Shown here: positions 7,834 to 15,660 of the stretch, in pieces
Layout of the letters: every line of letters starts with the position of its first letter
Position numbering within the stretch: position 1 is the stretch's first letter
Origin: Bryobacteraceae bacterium
GTDB lineage: Bacteria > Acidobacteriota > Terriglobia > Bryobacterales > Bryobacteraceae
Assembly (NCBI GenBank): GCA_030041495.1
Contig: JASHNT010000112.1
Location: 1-35,867 of the forward strand
Direction: 5' to 3'
DNA length: 35,867 bases
The notes under the pieces: generated by a model
What the model was told of the DNA's origin: nothing
Database searches by the model: none
The model's input: only the letters and a program-made list of their open reading frames with translations
Program-made: the position numbers and the translations under genes

Positions 7834-8619
7834 TTGAAACTTCGCACTGCTGCGCTAGCCCTGTTTGCCGTGGTTGCTTCGGCGCAGTGGATTCACCATC
7901 CGACACCCGGAATTCCCCGCACGCCGGATGGCAAGCCGGATCTGAACGCTCCCGCTCCGAAGCTTGCCGATGGCAAAGCCGACCTGACAGGCATCTGGGT
8001 TCGCGTGCCGCCGCCGGGCAATCCGGGAGGGGCGAATTTCGGAAACACAGTGACGTATTACATGACGCCGCCCGGTGCGGAGGTTCCTTTGCTGCCTTGG
8101 GCAGCAGAGCTGCTGCGCCATCGGCGTTACGACGATCTTGGCGGAGGAAGACCGTCAGAGCGCTGCCTGCCTCATGGCGTGATCGGCGCGATGCTGCCGA
8201 ATACTCCGTTCAAGATCGCGCACACTCCGGGCGTGACGCTCTTGCTGTATGAGCAATTCAATCAATACCGGCAGATTTTCACCGACGGGCGCACGTTTCC
8301 CGAAGATCCGAACCCGGCCTGGTGGGGTTACTCGATCGGACATTGGGATCGCGATGTGTTCGTGGTGGAGACGCAGGGCTTCAACGACAAGACCTGGCTC
8401 GACGACAGCGGCTATCCGCACACGGAGGCGATGCGGTCGATTGAGCGATTCCATCGCACCAGCTTCGGCCACATGGATCTGGACGTGACCATCGACGATC
8501 CGAAGGCGTATGCGAAGCCGTGGTCGGTGCGGATTCAGTTGGCGCTGATGGCGGATACGGAGATGATCGAAGACGTCTGCGATAACGAGCAAGACGCCCG
8601 GCACATCACGGCGAAGTAA
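7834..8619 (+). CDS. Exported member of the uncharacterised Cys-pair family, TTG start
   Basis: TTG 7834 is the likely start: GGAGG lies four bases before it and the reading begins directly with a signal peptide (MKLRTAALALFAVVASAQ). The product has 261 residues. After cleavage comes QWIHHPTPGIPRTPDGKPDL, then a second DGKADLTGIW at 46-55, so the entry box is doubled as in the 12878 and 18826 copies. C111 lies in RCLPHG and C249 in EDVCDNE; they are the only cysteines, 138 apart. Between them are YRQIFTDGR, WWGYSIGHWDRDVFVVET, GFNDKTWLDDSG, ERFHRTSFGH and VTIDDPKAY. The usual WDGD is WDRD here. Function unknown. It starts a rightward run: 58 nt separate it from the ADOP permease, so it may be co-transcribed with it. 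Confidence 0.8.
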   Translation: MKLRTAALALFAVVASAQWIHHPTPGIPRTPDGKPDLNAPAPKLADGKADLTGIWVRVPPPGNPGGANFGNTVTYYMTPPGAEVPLLPWAAELLRHRRYDDLGGGRPSERCLPHGVIGAMLPNTPFKIAHTPGVTLLLYEQFNQYRQIFTDGRTFPEDPNPAWWGYSIGHWDRDVFVVETQGFNDKTWLDDSGYPHTEAMRSIERFHRTSFGHMDLDVTIDDPKAYAKPWSVRIQLALMADTEMIEDVCDNEQDARHITAK

Positions 8620-8677
8620 TATTCTTCGCAACTTTTCCGCCGTAGCTCCGTATTAGTTTTGAAGGGGGAAAAGGGCC

Positions 8678-9979
8678 ATGGAGAACTTTTGGCAGGACCT
8701 CAAGCATTCGTTACGGATGTTCCTGCGCAGTCCCGGCTTCACGCTGACGGCCATCGCGGCGATTGCGCTGGGTGTCGGCGCTAACACGGCCATTTTCTCG
8801 CTCATCGACCGTGTTCTTTTGCGGCCGATGCCTTATCCGAACGCGGACCGGATCGTGTTCTTCATGAACGTGTACCCGGGAGGCTCCGGGCAAGGCGCAT
8901 CGCCGGCCAAGTTCAACTTCTGGAAAGCGCAGACGCAGTCGATCCAGGACGCCGCGGCGTGGCGCTTCGGAGTCGCGAACTACAATCCGGGTGACCGGCC
9001 GGAGCAGATCCAGGAAACCCAGGTTACCTCCGACTTTTTCCGCCTGTTTGGATCTTCGGCGCTGTTTGGCCGCACCTTCACCTTCGATGAGGCCCTCCCA
9101 GGAGGGCCTAATGTAGTCGACCTGAGCTACGAATTCTGGCAGAGACGTTTTGGCTCCGACCCCGCGGTGGTCGGCAAGACCATCGAGCTGAGCGGCGAAC
9201 CGGCGCAGATTATCGGCGTGCTCCGGCCTGGATTGAAGATCGAAATCGATCAGCCTCCGGACGTCTACGCGCCTTTCCGCATCGCACCCAACAGCACGGA
9301 GCAGGGGAACTACTTCAATTCAGGCGCGCGGCTGAAGCCGGGAATCACACTCGAGGCCGCCAACGCGCAAATTCGAGTTGCCAGCGAAGAATTCCGCCGC
9401 AACTACCCCAACTTCATGGATCCGAAGCAGACCTTCGGCGTGGAGCCGTTGCGGGAGGTGCTGGTGCGCGGGACCAGGACGCTGTTGCTGGTGCTGATGG
9501 GCGCGGTCGGCCTGGTGCTTCTGATCGCCTGCGCGAACGTCGCGAATTTATTGCTGGCGCGCGCCACCGGACGCAAGCGCGAGATTTCGATCCGTGCGGC
9601 CGTGGGCGCGGGGCGAGGTAGGATTATCCGGCAATTGCTTACGGAAAGCGTGGTGCTTTCGATGATCGGCGGCGTGTTCGGCCTGGCGCTGGGGTTCGTG
9701 GGGATTCGCGCCATTCTTACCATCAGCGCCGGCAACATCCCGCGCATCGGCTCACAGCCCACGGAAGTTTCCATGGACCTGACGGTGGTGCTGTTCACGC
9801 TGGGGCTCTCCTTCGCGACGGGCATTTTATTCGGCCTGATTCCGGCGCTGCAAAGCTCGCGGGCGGATTTGAGCAGCACGCTGAAGGAGTCGGCCGGACG
9901 CGGCGGCAGCAGCTTCCGGCATAATAAGTCCGTTCCATGCTGGTGGTGGTGGAAATGGCGCTGGCTTTGGTGCTGCTGA
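8678..9979 (+). CDS. ADOP-type duplicated ABC permease, N-terminal half (frameshifted)
   Basis: The first 433 codons of an acidobacterial duplicated orphan permease (TIGR03434; MacB periplasmic-core plus FtsX domains, twice). It opens with the family signature FWQDLKHSLRMFLRSPGFTL and a membrane segment at about 20-42. A periplasmic core runs to about 260. The FtsX half follows, with membrane segments near 270-295, 325-350 and 368-390 and the typical CANVANLLLARATGRKREIS. The frame then runs into a tryptophan-rich nonsense tail after HNK. Reading on in the next frame restores a normal ADOP sequence, so one base is missing near 9928. ATG 8678 follows GAAGGGGGAAAAGG. ADOP proteins lack their own ATPase, and their substrate is unknown. 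Confidence 0.85.
   Translation: MENFWQDLKHSLRMFLRSPGFTLTAIAAIALGVGANTAIFSLIDRVLLRPMPYPNADRIVFFMNVYPGGSGQGASPAKFNFWKAQTQSIQDAAAWRFGVANYNPGDRPEQIQETQVTSDFFRLFGSSALFGRTFTFDEALPGGPNVVDLSYEFWQRRFGSDPAVVGKTIELSGEPAQIIGVLRPGLKIEIDQPPDVYAPFRIAPNSTEQGNYFNSGARLKPGITLEAANAQIRVASEEFRRNYPNFMDPKQTFGVEPLREVLVRGTRTLLLVLMGAVGLVLLIACANVANLLLARATGRKREISIRAAVGAGRGRIIRQLLTESVVLSMIGGVFGLALGFVGIRAILTISAGNIPRIGSQPTEVSMDLTVVLFTLGLSFATGILFGLIPALQSSRADLSSTLKESAGRGGSSFRHNKSVPCWWWWKWRWLWCC
9090..9109. repeat. Perfect 9-bp inverted repeat inside the permease gene
   Basis: AGGCCCTCC (9090-9098) and GGAGGGCCT (9101-9109) are separated by two bases. The repeat encodes the EALPGGP segment. It is probably a by-product of GC-rich coding sequence, but could form a cruciform. 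Confidence 0.4.
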
Positions 9980-11130
9980 TCGGCGCGGGGCTGTTGCTGC
10001 GGACCTTCACAGCTTTGCGGCAGGTGAATCCGGGATTCAATCCGCACAATGTGCTGACGTTGCGCATGCTGCTGGCCGGGCCGAAATTTCAGAAGACCGC
10101 CGACGTGGCGCTGCTGGCGAGGCTCGGAACCGAGCGGTTGAAGGCCGTGCCCGGAGTCGAGTCCGCATCCCTCTCCTGTTGTGTGCCGCTGGAAGGGGGT
10201 TACGGGTTGCCGTTCATCATTTCCGGACGCCCGCTGCAGGGGGCATCCAGCGGCGGCGGGCGCTACCAGATCGTCTCTCCCGGCTACTTCGGTGTGTTCA
10301 AGGTCCCTCTGATTCGAGGGCGCGAATTTACCGATCAAGATGCCTTCGGGGCGCAGCAAGTGGTGATCATCAACCAGACCCTGGCCAAGCAATATTGGAA
10401 AGACGGCGATCCGCTGGGCGCGCAAATCTTCATCGGCAAAGGCTTCGGCGAGTTTGAGGACGGGCTGCGCCAGATTGTGGGCATCGTCGGCGATGAGCGC
10501 GATAACGGGTTGAACAACAATCCGCCGCCGACCATGTACGTTCCGCAGGCGCAGCTTCCGGATCATTTCAACGCTGGCGTCGTAGGGTTGGGGCCGTTGG
10601 CGTGGGTGGTGCGGACCAAGATGGAGCCAAAGCTGTTGCAGAGGGAGATTGAAAAGGAGCTCACCGAGGTGAGCGGTGGGCTGGCGCTGACGCCGATCCG
10701 CACGATGGATGAGATCGTCTCGCGGTCGACTGCGGAAACGGATTTCAACGCGCTGGTCTTGACCATATTCGCCGGCCTCGCGCTGGTGCTTGCCGCGATC
10801 GGCATTTATGGGTTGATGGCGTACTCGGTGGAGCAGCGTACGCAGGAGATCGGCATCCGGCTGGCTCTGGGCGCAGGGCCTGGATCGGTGCGGAACATGG
10901 TGGTATGGCACGGCATGCGGCTGGCGGTTGCGGGGGTGATCGTCGGCGTGGCGTCGGCTCTCGCGCTGACCAAGATCATCGCGAGTTTTCTTTATGGAGT
11001 GCAAGCTCGCGATCCGATGGTGTTCATCGCAGTGCCCATCGTGCTTTGCGCTGTGGCGCTGTTCGCGGTGTGGCTGCCGGCGCAGCGCGCGACCCGGGTA
11101 AGTCCGGTAGACGCGCTGCGATGCGAATAA
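9937..11130 (+). CDS. ADOP-type duplicated ABC permease, C-terminal half (frameshifted)
   Basis: The second half of the permease, in the frame one base off the first half. The frame is open before ATG 9937, and GTC at 9928-9930 would give ...HNK-V-R-S-MLVVVEMALALVLLIGAG, exactly the expected junction. Joined with one restored G the protein would be about 817 residues, a normal ADOP length. Membrane segments lie at about 3-24, 272-295, 322-347 and 365-385 of this half. IYGLMAYSVEQRTQEIGIRLALGA and the closing ATRVSPVDALRCE are standard family endings. The good state of both halves suggests a sequencing error or a very recent mutation rather than an old pseudogene. ATG 9937 has no ribosome site of its own. 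The next gene follows after 32 nt. Confidence 0.8.
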   Translation: MLVVVEMALALVLLIGAGLLLRTFTALRQVNPGFNPHNVLTLRMLLAGPKFQKTADVALLARLGTERLKAVPGVESASLSCCVPLEGGYGLPFIISGRPLQGASSGGGRYQIVSPGYFGVFKVPLIRGREFTDQDAFGAQQVVIINQTLAKQYWKDGDPLGAQIFIGKGFGEFEDGLRQIVGIVGDERDNGLNNNPPPTMYVPQAQLPDHFNAGVVGLGPLAWVVRTKMEPKLLQREIEKELTEVSGGLALTPIRTMDEIVSRSTAETDFNALVLTIFAGLALVLAAIGIYGLMAYSVEQRTQEIGIRLALGAGPGSVRNMVVWHGMRLAVAGVIVGVASALALTKIIASFLYGVQARDPMVFIAVPIVLCAVALFAVWLPAQRATRVSPVDALRCE

Positions 11131-11162
11131 ATAAGAGATGATAGGCGGGTGGAGATCATCTC

Positions 11163-12041
11163 ATGAAAATCGGCATCACCGGCGCGGGCGGTCAAATGGG
11201 CACGGCGCTGTTGCGCTACGCGCTGGCAAGAACTTCGGCATCGGATATCGTCGCGATAACGCGGAATCCAGGAAAGCTGGAGCAGTTTTCGCAACAGGGC
11301 GTCGAAGTCCGCGCGGGAGACTTCGGCAAACCGGCGGAGTTGGCTGCGGCCTGTAGAGGCATCGAGCGGCTGGTCATCATCCCCGGAACGGATTTGCAAC
11401 CGGGTGTCCGTACCCGGCAGCAAACTGACGCGGTCAAGGCAGCGGTTCAAGGCGGAGTTCAACACGTGATCTATATCTCGACAGCAAGCCCGCGGCCGGA
11501 TCCGAATAACAGCCTCTTCGATTCGCATTGGGCCACGGAGCAGACTCTCATCGCGTCGGGCGCGGCGTGGACGATTCTGCGCATGTGCATCTACACCGAC
11601 ACTCTGCTGGACGCGGCCAAGCGCGCGATTGCTTCGGGCATTTACCCGGCGGTTCCTGGTGCTCCGGCGGCTTACGTGACTCGCGACGATATTGCCGCCA
11701 CGGCCGCCGGCATTTTGTGCACGCCGGGACATGCGGGCATCACCTATCACGCGACCGGGCCGGCGTCGGTATCGCAGGAGGAAATCGCGGATGCGATCGC
11801 AAAGGCCAGCGGCAAGCCGGTGGCGTTTTCGAAGATGACCGAAGAGCAACAGCGCGCGGGTCTGGAAGCCGCGGGGCTGCCGCCGTTCGTGGTCAGCGCG
11901 ATCATCGGATTTCAGGCGGCTCTGCGCGCGGGAGCTTTCGATCTGGTCACGGGCGACGTGGCGCGGCTCTCCGGAAGACCGGCTGTTTCTGTGCCCCAAT
12001 TCCTGAGCCGGGCTTTAGCGTCGGCTGCACACGCTTCGTAG
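11163..12041 (+). CDS. NmrA/QorB-like NAD(P)-binding protein (atypical short-chain dehydrogenase)
   Basis: A 292-residue cytoplasmic protein with an N-terminal Rossmann motif GAGGQMG at 7-13 and the NmrA/QorB plan: beta2 ending in TRNPGKLEQF, GDFGKPAEL, then HVIYISTASP, and AWTILRMCIYTDTLLD. QorB (quinone oxidoreductase 2) is the nearest characterised relative I recognise. The catalytic Tyr-x-x-x-Lys of classical short-chain dehydrogenases is not apparent, as usual in the NmrA group, so it may be a reductase or a redox sensor. TRNP after beta2 suggests NADPH preference (inference). ATG 11163 follows GGAG at an 8-nt spacing. It lies 32 nt after the permease and 6 nt before the PEP mutase-like gene, so these are probably one operon. 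Confidence 0.82.
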   Translation: MKIGITGAGGQMGTALLRYALARTSASDIVAITRNPGKLEQFSQQGVEVRAGDFGKPAELAAACRGIERLVIIPGTDLQPGVRTRQQTDAVKAAVQGGVQHVIYISTASPRPDPNNSLFDSHWATEQTLIASGAAWTILRMCIYTDTLLDAAKRAIASGIYPAVPGAPAAYVTRDDIAATAAGILCTPGHAGITYHATGPASVSQEEIADAIAKASGKPVAFSKMTEEQQRAGLEAAGLPPFVVSAIIGFQAALRAGAFDLVTGDVARLSGRPAVSVPQFLSRALASAAHAS

Positions 12042-12047
12042 CAAGTC

Positions 12048-12866
12048 ATGCCTTCCAGCCGGCACGAAAAAGCAGTGCGTTTTCGCGCGCTGCACCAGGA
12101 AGCGTTCATCATTCCGAACCCTTGGGATATCGGGTCCGCACGCATTTTGGCAGGACTGGGGTTCAAGGCGCTGGCGACATCCAGCGCCGCTGCCGCAAAT
12201 GCCGTGGGCCGCAGGGATCACGGGCTCTCCCGAACCGATTCGTTAGCGCACTCGCGGCTCATTGTCGGTGCCACGGACCTGCCCGTCTCCGCGGACCTGG
12301 GAAAAGGATTCGGCGACGCGCCGGAAGTGGTCGCAGAAACGGTACAGCTCGCGGCGGAAGCGGGGTTGGTGGGATGCACGATTGAGGATTCGACCGGCGA
12401 TGCGGACCATCCTCTTTATGAGGAGGCTCTGGCGGTGGAGAGGATCGCGGCTGCGGCGGAGGCGGCGCGGGCCCTTCCCTTCCCTTTCATGTTGACGGCG
12501 CGCGCTCACAATTTGCTGTACGCCAATCCGAACCTGGACGACACGATCCGCCGCCTGCAGGCTTTCGAGAAGGCCGGCGCGGACGTGTTGTTCGCTCCCG
12601 GATTGCCCGATATCGTGGCGGTGCGCGCGGTGTGCGCGGCCACTTCCAAGCCGTTTAACTTCATGGCCGGGATCAAGGGAAAATCGTTTCCGGTGCCGGA
12701 ACTGGTGGCGGCGGGAGTCAAGCGGATCAGCCTGGCGGGCTCGCTCTATCGCGCGGCGATGTCGGGGTTGCTCGATGCAGCGCGTGAGGTGAAGGACACC
12801 GGCGCATTCAGCTACCTCGACCGCTGCGTGACCACGCCGGAACTGCACGAGATAATGGGCATCTGA
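12048..12866 (+). CDS. Isocitrate lyase/phosphoenolpyruvate mutase family protein
   Basis: A 272-residue alpha/beta barrel of the ICL/PEPM superfamily, which makes or breaks C-C or C-P bonds next to a 2-oxo acid carboxylate using Mg2+. Family marks are FIIPNPWDIGSAR at 20-32, LPVSADLGKGFGD at 78-90 with metal-site D83, GCTIEDSTGD at 109-118 with E113, and the LTARAHNLL region at 149-157. The lyase cysteine motif KKCGH of isocitrate and methylisocitrate lyases is missing: the loop here reads TARAHNLLYANPNLDDTIRR. It is therefore not a classical isocitrate lyase, and an oxaloacetate-hydrolase-like or other 2-oxo acid activity is more likely. No signal peptide. It starts 6 nt after the QorB-like gene and ends 11 nt before the next exported protein, strongly suggesting co-transcription. 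Confidence 0.85.
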   Translation: MPSSRHEKAVRFRALHQEAFIIPNPWDIGSARILAGLGFKALATSSAAAANAVGRRDHGLSRTDSLAHSRLIVGATDLPVSADLGKGFGDAPEVVAETVQLAAEAGLVGCTIEDSTGDADHPLYEEALAVERIAAAAEAARALPFPFMLTARAHNLLYANPNLDDTIRRLQAFEKAGADVLFAPGLPDIVAVRAVCAATSKPFNFMAGIKGKSFPVPELVAAGVKRISLAGSLYRAAMSGLLDAAREVKDTGAFSYLDRCVTTPELHEIMGI

Positions 12867-12877
12867 TGAGGTGATGT

Positions 12878-13687
12878 ATGCGGCTTCGGATTGTGGCTCC
12901 GCTGGCGCTTTTTCTCGGGCTTTTCTGCCCGCTCTCAGGGCAGTGGTTGAAGTATCCGACGGCGGGTGTGCCGCAAACGGCGGACGGAAAACCGAACCTC
13001 GCGGCGGCTTGCCCGCGCACGCCGGACGGCAAGCCGGACCTTTCGGGTTTGTGGATCATGCCCACCAAACGCCCCGGCAATCCGGATTTTCCAGGCTGCC
13101 AGCCGGTGTCCGACGAATTCATCAATATCGCGGCGAGCCTCCCGGGCGGTTTGCCGTATCGGAGCTGGGCCGCCGACCTGGTGAAGACTCGGCGGACGGA
13201 GCAGCGCGTGAACGATCCGATGTCGCATTGCAAGCCCATCGGGCCGGTCCGTTTGTACACGTGGAACGGGCCGGAAAAAATGGCGCAGACGCCGGGGCTG
13301 CTGATCGTCATGAATGAGCTGGATTCCAGTTTCCGGCAGATCTTCACGGACGGCCGCGCGCTGCCGGCCGATCCGAATCCGACCTGGAACGGCTACTCCG
13401 CGGGGAAATGGGATGGCGATACGTTGGTGGTCCAGACCACCGGCTTCCGCGACGGCCTGTGGCTGGATGCAACCGGCAATCCGCTGACGGACGCGGCCAA
13501 GCTCACCGAGCGCTTCCATCGCCCGGACTTCGGGCACCTGGATATCGAGATCACGGTGGACGATCCCAAGGCGTACACGAAGCCTTGGTCGGTGACGCTG
13601 CACCAGGTGATCGACCTGAACACGGATCTATTAGATTTTTATTGCGCCGAGGATGAGAAGGACGCCGGGCACCTGTCGAGCAAGTAG
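12878..13687 (+). CDS. Exported member of the uncharacterised Cys-pair family
   Basis: ATG 12878 follows GAGGTGATGT and starts a signal peptide (MRLRIVAPLALFLGLFCPLS). The mature 269-residue product begins QWLKYPTAGVPQTADGKPNL and then repeats the box as RTPDGKPDLSGLW at 47-59. The conserved cysteines are C118 (SHCKPIG) and C256 (DFYCAED), 138 apart. Two more, C45 and C74, are private to this copy and could form their own disulfide. Conserved blocks are FRQIFTDGRALPADPNPTW, GYSAGKWDGDTLVV, ERFHRPDFGHLDIEI and VDDPKAYTKPWSV. The PHT element of the 2265, 4310 and 7834 copies is PLT here, as VLT in the 18826 copy. Function unknown. It ends the rightward run with the permease, QorB-like and PEP mutase-like genes and converges on the ankyrin fusion gene 10 nt away. 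Confidence 0.82.
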   Translation: MRLRIVAPLALFLGLFCPLSGQWLKYPTAGVPQTADGKPNLAAACPRTPDGKPDLSGLWIMPTKRPGNPDFPGCQPVSDEFINIAASLPGGLPYRSWAADLVKTRRTEQRVNDPMSHCKPIGPVRLYTWNGPEKMAQTPGLLIVMNELDSSFRQIFTDGRALPADPNPTWNGYSAGKWDGDTLVVQTTGFRDGLWLDATGNPLTDAAKLTERFHRPDFGHLDIEITVDDPKAYTKPWSVTLHQVIDLNTDLLDFYCAEDEKDAGHLSSK

Positions 13688-13697
13688 GCGGGATCAG

Positions 13698-15617
13698 TTA
13701 GCGCTCGATCGACAATGCCAGGGCGTCGGCGGCCCAGCCGGTGGCCATGGTCGAGATCCACTGATCGTGCTTGTAGGGGAAGCCGCTCTCGAAATATTGC
13801 TGGAATTTGGTGGCGCGGCTGGTGACGTGCCAGGAGCCATCCTCGCTCTGCGTGCCGAGCAGAAACTTTACAGCCTTGGGATCGGGCCGAGACACGCCGG
13901 CCTCATTCAGAGCCCAGATGGTCATGCCGGTGGCGTAGGCGTCGCTTGAAAAACCTTGGCGCTGCGCCCAGCCTCCATCGGCGCGCTGGAGTTTGACGAT
14001 GGGCTCGGCGAGTTTGCGAAGCTCGGATGCGTTCGCTCCCGCGGCGGCGACACCCACCAGACGCATGTCCATATCTTCCAGGATCACCGGCTCGGCGTGC
14101 AGCAGCCATTGTTTGCCGCGATCCAAGCGCTGCTTGAACTCGCTCGCGCGGCCAGGAGCGCCGAAGGTTTTGATAGCGCGCATGGCCATGGCGGTGCGCG
14201 AAAAATCGCTGTCCTGCAAAGGCGAGCGTGAATAGCCGGGAAGATGCCAGCCGCCATCGCCGCCCTGGGCCTCCGCCAGGCTGGCAACCAGATAATCCGT
14301 AGTGCGGTCGTGAGAGTAGCCGCCGCGCACCAGCGCTTCGGCCGAATACAGATTGTTGTCCGCGCCGCCCAGCGCGGCTGCGCCCTCCAATAAAACAGGA
14401 TTGATCGTGGATGTTATTTGCGTGACGCGATCGTGCGCCGCGGTTTCGTCCACCGCGATGCCCTTGGCGCGAGCCGCGGAAGTGGCGAACTCGGCCGGAG
14501 GCTGCTCATGGCAGGCGAAGCACCGGGTCTGGCGATAGAAGCGCGTATCGGTGGATTCGAGCAAATGCACGCTGCGTGAGACCGCCGTGCGGGCGTCGGC
14601 GGGATCGCCGGAAAATTGGGCAAGCTTGGCAGGATCTTTAGGAGTCCCACCCAAGGCGCGGATCACTTCCGGATCGTCGAATTTATACGCCCAATCGAGC
14701 GCGGTTTCTCCGGCGTGATTGGTCGGGCGAAGGTCTGCTTTGTGGTCTAGCAGGATATTAATGGTCCGGCGATCATAACGGTCGGTGCCGGCGGCGAGCA
14801 TCAACGGCGTGAAGCCGCGGTAATCCTGAGCGTCAATGTGCGCGCCGGCATCGAGCAAGGTTTGGACCGAGGCGGGCGGACCGAAGGCCGCGGCCATCAA
14901 CAGAGGAGTCCAGCCGCCGAATTCCACCGTGCCGGTTTGAATCTTGGGCAAGCCTTCGGTCTTGGAAACGGCGTTGACCTTGGCTCCCTTGGCCAGAAGG
15001 AGCTTCACGGCGTCCAGGTTCCGATTGCCCGCGGCATTCATCAGAGGCGTCAGACCGATGAAGGTGTCGGGCGTGTCGATATCGGCGCCGGCATCGAGCA
15101 GCAGCCGGATGGCCGCCGTATCGTTTCCAAATGTGGCGGCGTTCAGCGGAGTGACGTGCCGCGAATCCATTACCGGCACTTTTGCTCCCTTGTCGAGCAG
15201 CATCCGCACGACTTCGGCGGATGGATTCGTGAATCCCGCGATGATCAGCGCGGTGCGCCCGCTCTTGGCGATTGCGTTGACTTCAGCGCCGTGATCCAGC
15301 AGCAAACGAACTTTGGCGGGATCGTAGACGGACCACATCAGGGCCGTGGCCCCGTACGCGTTCTGCGCATTCACGTCGGCTCCGCGATCGATCAGCAGGC
15401 GCATCGCTTCAAGGGAGCCGGCCGCGGCGGCATACATGAGAGGCGTGACCTGGCGCTCGTCGGTGAGGTTGGCGCTGCCGGCGCGATCCAGCAGCGACTT
15501 CAATTGCGTGAGGTTGTTTTCGCGGATGGCGGTGTAGAACTGTTCCGGGTCCCCGTTGTCCCGGGTTTGGGCCATCGCCGCTACGGCCAGAATCGCGAGG
15601 ACACACGCTTTCTGCAT
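13698..15617 (-). CDS. Exported ankyrin-repeat / CxxCH / alpha-alpha-barrel fusion protein
   Basis: ATG 15617 is preferred because it starts a signal peptide (MQKACVLAILAVAAMAQ); an in-frame TTG at 15635 adds six residues. The 639-residue protein has three parts. Residues about 35-325 are eight or so ankyrin repeats (TPLMYAAAAGSLEAMRLLID, ADVNAQNAYGATALMW, TPLLMAAAF). A linker then carries C366-F-A-C369-H370, a c-type haem attachment motif, in TRCFACHEQPPAEF. Residues about 395-639 resemble the alpha/alpha barrel of terpene cyclases and prenyltransferases: QGGDGGWHLPG, QRADGGWAQR and QSEDGSWHV are the repeated QxxDGGW element. No DxDD acid motif was seen, so cyclase activity is unlikely. Haem attachment would need periplasmic export, which the signal peptide supplies. 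It probably senses or binds something in the periplasm; function unknown. Confidence 0.8.
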   Translation of the reverse strand: MQKACVLAILAVAAMAQTRDNGDPEQFYTAIRENNLTQLKSLLDRAGSANLTDERQVTPLMYAAAAGSLEAMRLLIDRGADVNAQNAYGATALMWSVYDPAKVRLLLDHGAEVNAIAKSGRTALIIAGFTNPSAEVVRMLLDKGAKVPVMDSRHVTPLNAATFGNDTAAIRLLLDAGADIDTPDTFIGLTPLMNAAGNRNLDAVKLLLAKGAKVNAVSKTEGLPKIQTGTVEFGGWTPLLMAAAFGPPASVQTLLDAGAHIDAQDYRGFTPLMLAAGTDRYDRRTINILLDHKADLRPTNHAGETALDWAYKFDDPEVIRALGGTPKDPAKLAQFSGDPADARTAVSRSVHLLESTDTRFYRQTRCFACHEQPPAEFATSAARAKGIAVDETAAHDRVTQITSTINPVLLEGAAALGGADNNLYSAEALVRGGYSHDRTTDYLVASLAEAQGGDGGWHLPGYSRSPLQDSDFSRTAMAMRAIKTFGAPGRASEFKQRLDRGKQWLLHAEPVILEDMDMRLVGVAAAGANASELRKLAEPIVKLQRADGGWAQRQGFSSDAYATGMTIWALNEAGVSRPDPKAVKFLLGTQSEDGSWHVTSRATKFQQYFESGFPYKHDQWISTMATGWAADALALSIER

Positions 15618-15660
15618 GGGTGGAATTATATCCAACTTGTCTGAGGGGTTCGAGCAGGAG

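Noticed and set aside
9403-11004. Long minus-strand open frame (533 codons) across the permease
   Set aside because: Antisense shadow: Arg/His/Gln-rich and with no recognisable domain, while the plus strand carries clear ADOP sequence.
9937-11130. Second permease half as an independent gene
   Set aside because: ATG 9937 lies inside the expected ADOP junction, has no ribosome site, and the frame is open upstream to the break.
12048-12866. Isocitrate lyase as the precise product
   Set aside because: The catalytic KKCGH motif is absent and the length suits the shorter PEP mutase-like branch.
13698-15617. Squalene-hopene cyclase-type activity for the fusion protein
   Set aside because: QxxDGGW repeats are present, but no DxDD acid motif could be found and the barrel is only about half the usual size.
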